Positions 22,546-32,920 of a DNA stretch of 64,000 nucleotides are shown here, piece after piece (within the stretch, counting starts at the first letter, position 1; the number at the start of each line of letters is the position of its first letter). The DNA is taken from contig CM053026.1 in assembly GCA_028564925.1 (NCBI GenBank), forward strand, positions 609,603,614 through 609,667,613, written 5' to 3'. This DNA is from Lithobates sylvaticus. Taxonomy: Eukaryota > Chordata > Amphibia > Anura > Ranidae. A model generated the notes under the pieces. That model did no database searches. It had not been told where the DNA came from and was given only the letters and a program-made list of their open reading frames with translations. Both the position numbers and the translations under genes were made by a program.

Positions 22546-22828
22546 ATTACCACACTAAAAAAGGGCCCGCGATCCCGCCTGCAAAAGGCAGTTGCTAAGA
22601 CCTGGCGGAGCCAGTGTCAGGACTAACCATGCAGTGCTAGCTGTGTCTGGGAGCTCACGCAAGTAGAGTGCTGGAGGAGCTGAGGAGTAGAGGTCTGCAG
22701 TAAGAGTGCTGGAGGAAGATAGAATTGTATATATTGGAGTGTATATAAGTTGTTCCAATTCTTTGTTCTAAAAGTCGTCCCAACTGATTGTTCTAAAATT
22801 CACTGGGCTTCCCATACTTTCTGTACCC
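22546..22828. other. Unclassified sequence
   Basis: GC-richer DNA between the 42-bp array and the next element. No gene was recognised. Confidence 0.35.
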
Positions 22829-24415
22829 TACCTCCCAACAGTCCCAGATTGGGCAGGACATTCCTGCATCTTCACCTTTGTCCGGTGGTCCCACTGTGTA
22901 GGAGGTATGTCCTGCATTATTGTTTTCAGCCTCCATTAGCTGTGTGCTAACAGTTGAGCGCTTTCACTTTCAAATACAGAAGCCTAACACAGTTTCTGTG
23001 TTAGAAAGTAAAAGTAAAACCTCTCCCCTGGCTCCTGCAGCAGCCTGCCTGCTCTGCACAAGGGACAAATGCTGGCAGAGTGCAGCGTGTTCAAGGACAG
23101 GAGGGGGAGAGAAGTGCTTGATGAGCTGCAGTATGATCCCCATTCTCCTACCTGGTCGGGGAAGCTCTGGACCCGACAATTCATGCACTGAAAAGGAAGA
23201 TTTTGCTGCAGTGGATGGAAGAGCCAGAAAGGTAACCATGGGGACGATGGTGGAGCTTTGGGGAGGGTAGGGGGGCTAAAGATTAGGGCAGAGCAGAGGA
23301 GAGGAGTTGTGTTGGGGGGGTGCAGAGGTTAATGCTGAGGAGGGATGTAGTAATAATATATGGATGGATGGACTCTGTACCTAGCTTACTCTGTAGGCAG
23401 CTCATCCCAGAACCCTGCATCCTGTATATAGCTCACCCCAGAACCCTGCACCCTGTATATAGCTCATCTCAGAACCCTGCACCCTGTATATAGCTAATCT
23501 CAGAACCCTGCACCCTGTATATAGCTCACCCCAGAACCCTGCACCCTGTATGTAACTTATCCCAGAACCCTGCACCCTGTATATAGCTCATCTCAGAACC
23601 CTGCACCCTGTATATAAAAAAATCTAAGGACCCTGCACCCTGTCTATAGCTCAACCCAGAACCCTGCACCCTGTATGTAACTTATCCCAGAACCCTGCAC
23701 CCTGTATATAGCTCATCTCAGAACCCTGCACCCTGTATATAACTTACCCCAGAACCCTGCACCCTGTATATAGCACATCTCAGAACCCTGTATATAGCTC
23801 ATCTCAGAACCCTGCACCCTGTATATAGCTCATCTCAGAACCCTGAACCCTGTATATAGCTCATCTCAGAACCATGCACCTTGTATATAGCTCACCCCAG
23901 AACCCTGCGCCCTAAATATAGCTCATCTCAGAACCCTGCACCCTGTATATAGCTAATCTCAGAACCCTACACCCTGTATATAGCTAATCTCAGAACCCTG
24001 CACCCTGTATATAGCTCATCTCAGAACCCTGTACCCTGTATATAGCTCATCTCAGAACTCGGCACCCTGTATATAGCTCATCTCAGAATCCTGCACCTTG
24101 TATATAGCTCATCCCAGAACTCTGCACTCTGTACATAGCTCATCCCAGCATCCTGCACCCTGTACGTAATGCACCCCAAAACCCAGCACCCTTTTATCTT
24201 TTTTTAATGAATGTGCTTTGGTTTGTATGTATCCATGTGACTCGCTTGTGGAACAATAATAAAAGCATATTTTATAGGTACAAGGAAGCCCAAATTGTGT
24301 TTAATAACACCCCTTAAGCTCCTCCCATTGTCAAGAGTGGGACCACGCCCACATTTGCCAAGGTTACTTTCTTCCTCAAGTGTCCCTCATTCTGAAGTTC
24401 AAAAGTTGGGAGGTA
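22829..24415. mobile_element. TIR element carrying a 31-bp minisatellite
   Basis: It is bounded by exact 11-bp inverted ends TACCTCCCAAC...GTTGGGAGGTA. The body has no recognisable transposase; its centre is the 31-bp minisatellite at 23381-24192. A clear target duplication was not found, so the superfamily is undetermined. Confidence 0.6.
23381..24192 (+). repeat. 31-bp minisatellite, about 26 units
   Basis: The unit is close to CTCATCTCAGAACCCTGCAC followed by CCTGTATATAG. Units differ by a few substitutions (CATCTC or ACCCC variants) and one or two are shortened. No open frame spans the array. Confidence 0.9.
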
Positions 24416-24576
24416 TGCTATACCCCATCCAAGTTCAATCCTCTCAATAAAACAAGAAAAACAAAGCTAATGGACTGTTCATTGCCTTGGAGTGACTGAG
24501 GACTTGAATGCCGGGCTGGGCAGGGTGACAGGTAGGCCACAACACTTAGCAGCCCTTACAGGGGTACCGCTACATA

Positions 24577-26164
24577 CAGTTGTGCTCATAAGTTTACATA
24601 CCCTGGCAGAATTTTGGATTTATTGGCCATTTTTCAGAGAATATTAATGATAACACAAAAACATTTCTTTCATTCATGGTTAGTGTTTGGCTGACGCCAT
24701 TTTTTATCAATCAACTGTTTTTACTCTTTTTAAATCATAATGACAACAGAAACTACCCAAATGACCCTGATCAAAATCTGACATACCCTGGTAATTTTGG
24801 CCTGATAACATGCACACAAGTTGACACAAAGGGGTTTGAATGGCTATTAAAGGTAACCATCCTCACCTGTGATCTGTTTGCTTGTAATTAGTGTGTGTGT
24901 ATAAAAAGGTCAATGAGTTTCTGGACTCCTGACAGACCATGGCATCTTTCATCCAGTGCTGCATTGACGTTTCTGGATTCTGAGTCATGGGGAAAGCAAA
25001 AGAATTGTCAAAGGATCTGTGGGAAAAGGCAGTTGCACTGTATAAAACAGGAAAGGGATATGAAAAGATATCCAAGGAATTGAGAATGCCAATCAGCAGT
25101 GTTCAAACTCTAATCAAGAAGTGGAAAATGAGGGGTTCTGTGGAAACCAAACCACGGTCAGGTAGACCAACTAAAATTTCAGCCACAACTGTCAGGAAAA
25201 TTGTTTTGGGATGCAAAGAAAAAACAACAAATAACTTCAGGTGAAATACAGGACTCTCTGAAAACATGTGGTATGGCTATTTCAAGATGCACAATAAGGA
25301 GGCACTTAAAGAAAAATGGTCTGCATGGTCGAGTCGCCAGAAGAAAGCCATTACTACGCAAATGCCACAAAGTATCCCACTTACAATACACAAAACAGCA
25401 CAGAGACAAGCCTCAAACCTTCTGGCACAAAGACATTTGGAATGATGAGACCAAAATTGAGCTTTTTGGCCACAACCATAAACACTACATTTGAAGAGCA
25501 GTCAACAAGGCCTATGATGAAAAGGTACACCATTCCTACTGTGAAACACAGAGGTGGATCGCTGATGTTTTGGGCATATGTGAGCTACAAAGGCACAGGA
25601 AATTTGGTCAATATTGATGGCAAGATGAATGCAGTATGTTATCAAAAAATACTGGAGAAACATTTGCATTCATCAACCAGAAAGTTGCGCATTGGAACAT
25701 ACTTGGACATTCCAACATGACAATGATCCAAAAGACAAGGCCAAGTCGACCTGTCATTGGCTACAGCAGAATAAAGTGAAGGTTCCTGAGTGGCCATCTC
25801 AGTCTCCTGACCTCAGAATCATTGAGCCACTCTGGGGAGATCTCAAACATGCAGTTCATGCAAGACAGTCCAAGAATTTAAAGGAACTGGAGGCTTTTTA
25901 TCAAGAGGAATGGGTAACTTTACCATTTGAGAAGATAAAGAGCCTCATCCACAAATACCACAAAAGACTTCCAGCTGTCATTGATGTTAAAAGGGGCAAT
26001 ACACGGTATTAAGAACTGGGGTCTGTAAACTTTTGATCAGGGTCATTTGGGTAGTTTCTGTTGTGATTATGATTTAAAAAGAGTAAACACAGCTGATTGA
26101 TAATAAATGGCTTCAGCAAAACACTAACCATGAGTGAAACAAAAGTTTTCGTGTTATCATTCAT
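24577..26164 (+). mobile_element. Tc1-like element, right end missing
   Basis: The left terminus CAGTTGTGCTCATAAGTTTA begins after TA, and the same AGTTTACATACCCTGG motif recurs in the second copy at 45858. The transposase is broken. At the right the inner part of the terminal repeat runs to about 26164 (GTGTTATCATTCAT) and then changes abruptly into the 42-bp array, so the outer 70 or so bases are lost. Confidence 0.88.
24987..26012 (+). pseudogene. Tc1-like transposase, frameshifted
   Basis: Tc1/mariner transposases cut and paste the element at TA sites. The N-terminal helix-turn-helix region is clear: KELSKDLWEKAVALYKTGKG then KISKELRMPISSVQTLIKKW, followed by the GRPTKIS basic segment. 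Later pieces carry NDETKIELF with the first Asp near 25450, QHDNDPKDKAKST with the second Asp near 25730, and IIEPLWGDLKHAV with the Glu near 25830. Reading frame changes several times. Against the second copy, an extra T near 25205 (ATTGTTTTGGG versus ATTGTTTGGG) explains the first break. The product would be non-functional. Confidence 0.88.
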
Positions 26165-26560
26165 ACTGTATATAATACAGTTCAGAGTATTTAGTGCAGT
26201 CAGTATAGTATATATAATACAGTTCAGAGTATATAGTGCAGTCCGTGTAGTATATAAATTAAAGTTTAGAGTATATAGTGAAGTCCATGTAGTATATATA
26301 TATTACAGTTCAGAGTATTTAGTGCAGTCAGTATAGTATATATAATACAGTTCAGAGTATATAGTGCAGTCCGTGTAGTATATAAATTAAAGTTTAGAGT
26401 ATATAGTGCAGTCAGTGTAGTATACATAATAAGTGGAGAGTATATAGTGCCATCAGTGTAGTATATATAATACAGGGGAAAAAAATAGTGCAGTCAGTGT
26501 AGTATATATAATACACTGCAGGGTATATAGTGCAGTGCAGAGTATATAATACAGTGTATT
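26165..26560 (+). repeat. 42-bp minisatellite, second block
   Basis: About nine units of the same repeat as at 22425-22545 (ATAATACAGTTCAGAGTATA core, then GTGCAGTC(A/C)GTGTAGT). The two blocks are separated by the TIR element and the Tc1, which may have inserted within or beside one original array. Confidence 0.85.
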
Positions 26561-26564
26561 GAAG

Positions 26565-26811
26565 GGGTTATATTTATTGTAGCAAATAGTACAAAATATT
26601 GTGTTTTTTTTTCTAAATTGTTGCTCTTTTTTTGTTTACATCGCAAAAAATTCAAACCGTAGAGGCGATCAAATACCACTAAAAGAAAGGACGTCAATTT
26701 TGTTTGGGTGCAGCGTCAAACGACCGTCAGTTAAAGCGACGCAGTGCCGAATCGAAAAAAAATTGCCCTTTTATTCAGCAGCCAAATCTTTTCCGGGGCT
26801 GAAGTGGTTAA
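26565..26811 (+). mobile_element. TTAA MITE copy C, 3' part only
   Basis: It matches the right third of copies A and B (TATTTATTGTAGCAAATAG, AAATACCACTAAAAGAAAGG, GGGGCTGAAGTGGTTAA). The left two thirds are missing where it meets the 42-bp array. Confidence 0.75.
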
Positions 26812-28150
26812 GACATATAAAAAAATAGTTAGGATCATATAAAAGTTTGTTATTCACTTTAACTACTTCTGCCTTCTTCTGCCTTCTGCCATAGTCATTT
26901 CTGGTGACTCTTTCTTCTGCCTCTCATCACCTCCTGGTAGCTCTTTCTTTTTCCGAACCTAGGTTTTTTAATTTCTTGTAAAGACTTCACAAATCTTTTG
27001 TTGGTCAATATTAAGATAAAACACTTGGAATACAATATGAACAACAAACAGAAGTTCCAGCTAGCAAGCTGGGCATATAACAACTGGGCAGGGCACAACA
27101 GAGTAGACAAGTGTACATGAGCAGCAAATTAAGGAAGGGAACTGAAATCCACATCAATGAGCATATATAATCTCAGAATGTGTCCTGCTGAGGTGAGTAA
27201 TAACACAACAGAGACAGGGAGATATGGCAATAGATCAGAAACATCCAAGTGTTGGAGACCAAATGAGCTTCTAATTAGGGAACCCATGCCACCTGGGCTT
27301 AGGCAAATCATGGTGGAGAGGGAAAAGAAATATAGAAGAAAGGGAAAAGAGGATAAGGAGGAAAAGAGAGAAAAGACGGAAAAGAAAGGATTCCGTGGGT
27401 TTGCTGGGTGGCAAAGTTATGAGGGCAGCGCAGAGTCAAGGATAGGACATCATCAGCTTGGAAGTAGCAATAATGCTTTAAAGTGTGAGGGAAGGTATTG
27501 ATCTACCCATGGCTGCCAGATTTTAGCATATTTAGCAACTCAATCTTGTAATACTGCTTCGACTTTAGCATGGACCATGGCTTGAGCCACCCTATTCAAA
27601 CTGCACAGCTTTTTAATGGCTCCACACCTAAAGCAGTAATACACTCCCCCCACTCCTTTTTACCACTTACCTGCAGTGCTCCTGATCTGCCATCTTAGTC
27701 CCCTTAAACTGGCTGCCTTCTTCGGTTGTTGGTAGCTAGCTCCCATGACACACCAAACCTGCCCTCCAGCCTGCCCTTTGGACCACCTGTCAGTCAGGAC
27801 CAGGCATAAGTCGGAATGGCAGTGGGGGGCCAGGCTAACAATGCTGGTGGACTAAGGGCTGTAAGGTTTAATGGTTTGTACACTGTTCTGAGAAAATAGC
27901 AAAATTAACAGAAGGATCAGCAGGCTGTGGAGAAGATGTGATAGGCACAGGGTCATGCTTGACAATGTTTTCAGAAATCAAAGAACCATGACTAGTGCAT
28001 CTAACAATGTCTCTATGAACTTGACTTATATCAATTTTAAGAAGTCTTCTTCAAAGGTAGATCTACATTTGCCACTGTTTATAGTAGATCTATTATGAGA
28101 GAAATCTTTATGGTTTTCATTAAGTCTAGCGTTGCCCAAACCTCAATCCA
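26812..28150. other. Unclassified sequence
   Basis: A purine-rich stretch at about 27308-27390 produces a Lys/Glu-rich open frame of no recognised family. No gene or complete repeat was identified. Confidence 0.4.
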
Positions 28151-28158
28151 ATCAGAAA
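28151..28158. repeat. Target-site duplication, left (giant hAT)
   Basis: ATCAGAAA precedes the TAGGGATGGGCC terminus; the identical 8 bases follow the other terminus at 39563-39570. Confidence 0.93.
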
Positions 28159-28168
28159 TAGGGATGGG

Positions 28169-28440
28169 CCCGGTGCTCGATGCGAACCCACGTTCGCATC
28201 GAGCACCGGGCGTTCGCTCGCTCGGCGAGCCCAGAACTATTTTGGCCGCTCGCATCACGTTCGTGTGATGCGAGTGGCCCCGCAATGCATTGCGGCCGGC
28301 GCGGCCGGCGCGGCCGGCGCAGTGCATTGCTGGCTGATGATTGGCCAAGCATGCACTGTGACCCCGCATGCTTGGCCAATCACAGCCCCGGAAACTCGAA
28401 GAGCCATAATTGGCTACAGGCAGGACGCCTGTAGCCAATT
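28169..28440. repeat. Three consecutive perfect hairpins in the hAT 5' subterminal region
   Basis: Hairpin 1 has arms 28169-28187 and 28192-28210 (CCCGGTGCTCGATGCGAAC, loop CCAC). Hairpin 2 has arms 28339-28354 and 28366-28381 (GATTGGCCAAGCATGC). Hairpin 3 has arms 28408-28421 and 28427-28440 (AATTGGCTACAGGC). GCGGCCGGC is repeated three times between hairpins 1 and 2 near 28290-28320. Subterminal repeats of hAT elements usually bind transposase; that role is inferred here. Confidence 0.85.
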
Positions 28441-28472
28441 ACAGCTCAGGGGCTGTAGTACACGCCCCCCCC

Positions 28473-28479
28473 TATAAAA
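28473..28479 (+). promoter_or_regulatory. TATA box of the giant hAT
   Basis: TATAAAA follows a C-rich run, 314 bases inside the 5' terminus. The hAT-like end at 22099 has TATATAA at a comparable place (252 bases in), which supports this being the transposase promoter. The transposase start lies 4.4 kb downstream, beyond the 65-bp array. Confidence 0.55.
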
Positions 28480-28620
28480 GGCCGCCATGCCGTCTGCGCC
28501 GGTCACATGCTGTTCCGGCGCAGATTGAGCAGGCTGATTCTGTGACACTCTGCTCGATTTAGTTAGGTAGAGAGATTCACTTACAGAAATTGAGTTAGAT
28601 AGATTCAGTTACAAAGATTG

Positions 28621-31600
28621 ATTGAGAAAGAGGGGCTTGTAGTGTGTTCGTGGCAGGCAGGCAGAGCTCCTATATTTTGTTACCAGAAGCACCTATAGGA
28701 CTTGTAGTGTGTTCGTGGCAGGCAGGCAGAGCTCCTATATTTTGTTACCAGAAGCACCTATAGGACTTGTAGTGTGTTCGTGGCAGGCAGGCAGAGCTCC
28801 TATATTTTGTTACCAGAAGCACCTATAGGACTTGTAGTGTGTTCGTGGCAGGCAGGCAGAGCTCCTATATTTTGTTACCAGAAGCACCTATAGGACTTGT
28901 AGTGTGTTCGTGGCAGGCAGGCAGAGCTCCTATATTTTGTTCCCAGAAGCACCTATAGGACTTGTAGTGTGTTCGTGGCAGGCAGGCAGAGCTCCTATAT
29001 TTTGTTCCCAGAAGCACCTATAGGACTTGTAGTGTGTTAGTCCCATCACACACACAGAGCTATATTTTGTTCCCAGAAGCACCTATAGGACTTGAAGTGT
29101 GTTAGTCCCATCACACACACAGAGCTATATTTTGTTCCCAGAAGCACCTATAGGACTTGAAGTGTGTTAGTCCCATCACACACACAGAGCTATATTTTGT
29201 TCCCAGAAGCACCTATAGGACTTGAAGTGTGTTAGTCCCATTACACACACAGAGCTATATTTTGTTCCCAGAAGCACCTATAGGACTTGAAGTGTGTTAG
29301 TCCCATCACACACACAGAGCTATATTTTGTTCCCAGAAGCACCTATAGGACTTGAAGTGTGTTAGTCCCATCACACACACAGAGCTATATTTTGTTCCCA
29401 GAAGCACCTATAGGACTTGAAGTGTGTTAGTCCCATCACACACACAGAGCTATATTTTGTTCCCAGAAGCACCTATAGGACTTGAAGTGTGTTAGTCCCA
29501 TCACACACACAGAGCTATATTTTGTTCCCAGAAGCACCTATAGGACTTGAAGTGTGTTAGTCCCATCACACACACAGAGCTATATTTTGTTCCCAGAAGC
29601 ACCTATAGGACTTGAAGTGTGTTAGTCCCATCACACACACAGAGCTATATTTTGTTCCCAGAAGCACCTATAGGACTTGAAGTGTGTTAGTCCCATTACA
29701 CACACAGAGCTATATTTTGTTCCCAGAAGCACCTATAGGACTTGAAGTGTGTTAGTCCCATCACACACACAGAGCTATATTTTGTTCCCAGAGGCACCTA
29801 TAGGACTTGAAGTGTGTTAGTCCCATTACACACACAGAGCTATATTTTCTTCCCAGAAGCACCTATAGGACTTGAAGTGTGTTAGTCCCATCACACACAC
29901 AGAGCTATATTTTGTTCCCAGAAGCACCTATAGGACTTGAAGTGTGTTAGTCCCATCACACACACAGAGCTATATTTTGTTCCCAGAAGCACCTATAGGA
30001 CTTGAAGTGTGTTAGTCCCATCACACACACAGAGCTATATTTTCTTCCCAGAAGCACCTATAGGACTTGAAGTGTGTTAGTCCCATCACACACACAGAGC
30101 TATATTTTGTTCCCAGAGGCACCTATAGGACTTGAAGTGTGTTAGTCCCATTACACACACAGAGCTATATTTTCTTCCCAGAAGCACCTATAGGACTTGA
30201 AGTGTGTTAGTCCCATCACACACACAGAGCTATATTTTGTTCCCAGAAGCACCTATAGGACTTGAAGTGTGTTAGTCCCATCACACACACAGAGCTATAT
30301 TTTGTTCCCAGAAGCACCTATAGGACTTGAAGTGTGTTAGTCCCATCACACACACAGAGCTATATTTTCTTCCCAGAAGCACCTATAGGACTTAAAGTGT
30401 GTTAGTCCCATCACACACACAGAGCTATATTTTGTTCCCAGAGGCACCTATAGGACTTGAAGTGTGTTAGTCCCATTACACACACAGAGCTATATTTTCT
30501 TCCCAGAAGCACCTATAGGACTTGAAGTGTGTTAGTCCCATCACACACACAGAGCTATATTTTGTTCCCAGAGGCACCTATAGGACTTGAAGTGTGTTAG
30601 TCCCATCACACACACAGAGCTATATTTTCTTCCCAGAAGCACCTATAGGACTTGAAGTGTGTTAGTCCCATCACACACACAGAGCTATATTTTCTTCCCA
30701 GAAGCACCTATAGGACTTGAAGTGTGTTAGTCCCATCACACACACAGAGCTATATTTTGTTCCCAGAGGCACCTATAGGACTTGAAGTGTGTTAGTCCCA
30801 TTACACACACAGAGCTATATTTTCTTCCCAGAAGCACCTATAGGACTTGAAGTGTGTTAGTCCCATCACACACACAGAGCTATATTTTGTTCCCAGAAGC
30901 ACCTATAGGACTTGAAGTGTGTTAGTCCCATCACACACACAGAGCTATATTTTGTTCCCAGAAGCACCTATAGGACTTGAAGTGTGTTAGTCCCATCACA
31001 CACACAGAGCTATATTTTGTTCCCAGAGGCACCTATAGGACTTGAAGTGTGTTAGTCCCATCACACACACAGAGCTATATTTTCTTCCCAGAAGCACCTA
31101 TAGGACTTGAAGTGTGTTAGTCCCATCACACACACAGAGCTATATTTTGTTCCCAGAAGCACCTATAGGACTTGAAGTGTGTTAGTCCCATCACACACAC
31201 AGAGCTATATTTTGTTCCCAGAAGCACCTATAGGACTTGAAGTGTGTTAGTCCCATCACACACACAGAGCTATATTTTGTTCCCAGAAGCACCTATAGGA
31301 CTTGAAGTGTGTTAGTCCCATCACACACACAGAGCTATATTTTGTTCCCAGAAGCACCTATAGGACTTGAAGTGTGTTAGTCCCATCACACACACAGAGC
31401 TATATTTTGTTCCCAGAAGCACCTATAGGACTTGAAGTGTGTTAGTCCCATCACACACACAGAGCTATATTTTGTTCCCAGAAGCACCTATAGGACTTGA
31501 AGTGTGTTAGTCCCATCACACACACAGAGCTATATTTTGTTCCCAGAAGCACCTATAGGACTTGAAGTGTGTTAGTCCCATCACACACACAGAGCTATAT

Positions 31601-32912
31601 TTTGTTCCCAGAAGCACCTATAGGACTTGAAGTGTGTTAGTCCCATTACACACACAGAGCTATATTTTGTTCCCAGAAGCACCTATAGGACTTGAAGTGT
31701 GTTAGTCCCATCACACACACAGAGCTATATTTTGTTCCCAGAGGCACCTATAGGACTTGAAGTGTGTTAGTCCCATTACACACACAGAGCTATATTTTCT
31801 TCCCAGAAGCACCTATAGGACTTGAAGTGTGTTAGTCCCATCACACACACAGAGCTATATTTTGTTCCCAGAAGCACCTATAGGACTTGAAGTGTGTTAG
31901 TCCCATCACACACACAGAGCTATATTTTGTTCCCAGAAGCACCTATAGGACTTGAAGTGTGTTAGTCCCATCACACACACAGAGCTATATTTTGTTCCCA
32001 GAAGCAACTATAGGACTTGAAGTGTGTTAGTCCCATCACACAGACCTTTATTTTCTTCCCAGAAGCACCTATAGGACTTGAAGTGTGTTAGTCCCATCAC
32101 ACAGAGCTCCTCTATTTTCTTTGCAGAAGCACCCATAGGACTTCTAGTGTGTTAGTGGCATCACACAGAGCTCCTATATATTCTTCTCAGCAGCACCCAC
32201 AGGACTTCTAGTGTGTTAGTGGCATCACACAGAGCTCCTCTATTTTCTTTGCAGAAGCACCCACAGGACTTCTAGTGTGTTAGTGGCATCACACAGAGCT
32301 CCTCTATTTTTTTTGCAGAAGCACCCATAGGACTTCTAGTGTGTTAGTGGCATCACACAGAGCTCCTATATATTCTTCTCAGCAGCACCCACAGGACTTC
32401 TAGTGTGTTAGTGGCATCACACAGAGCTCCTCTATTTTCTTTGCAGAAGCACCCACAGGACTTCTAGTGTGTTAGTGGCATCACACAGAGCTCCTCTATT
32501 TTCTTTGCAGAAGCACCCACAGGACTTCTAGTGTGTTAGTGGCATCACACAGAGCTCCTCTATTTTCTTTGCATAAGCACCCACAGGACTTCTAGTGTGT
32601 TAGTGGCATCACACAGAGCTCCTCTATTTTCTTTGCATAAGCACCCACAGGACTTCTAGTGTGTTAGTGGCATCACACAGAGCTCCTCTATTTTCTTTGC
32701 ATAAGCACTCACAGGACTTCTAGTGTGTTAGTGGCATCACACAGAGCTCCTCTATTTTTTTTGCAGAAGCATCCACAGGACTTCTAGTGTGTTAGTGGCA
32801 TCACACAGAGCTCCTCTATTTTCTTTGCAGAAGCACCCATAGGACTTCTAGTGTGTTAGTGGCATCACACAGAGCTCCTATATTTTCTTCTCAGCAGCAC
32901 CCACAGGACTAC
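28621..32912 (+). repeat. 65-bp tandem array, about 66 units, inside the hAT
   Basis: The unit is exactly 65 bp for most of the array and 64 bp in the last dozen units. Three successive subtypes occur: GTTCGTGGCAGGCAGGCAGA units (28636-29025), TTAGTCCCATCACACACACA units (29025-32040), and TTAGTGGCATCACACAGAGC units (32040-32900). Each unit has a TATATTTTSTTYYCAG- or TATTTTCTTTGCAG-like stretch that resembles a 3' splice site. Middle units differ at only three or four diagnostic positions, so this part amplified recently. Confidence 0.95.
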
Positions 32913-32920
32913 CGACTACA

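Noticed and set aside
27157-27501. Lys/Glu-rich 114-codon frame
   Set aside because: Its charged part comes from a simple purine run and no domain is recognisable.
28621-32912. CRISPR-like regular repeats
   Set aside because: Units are contiguous copies with no unique spacers, in a vertebrate genome; they are a tandem array inside a hAT element.
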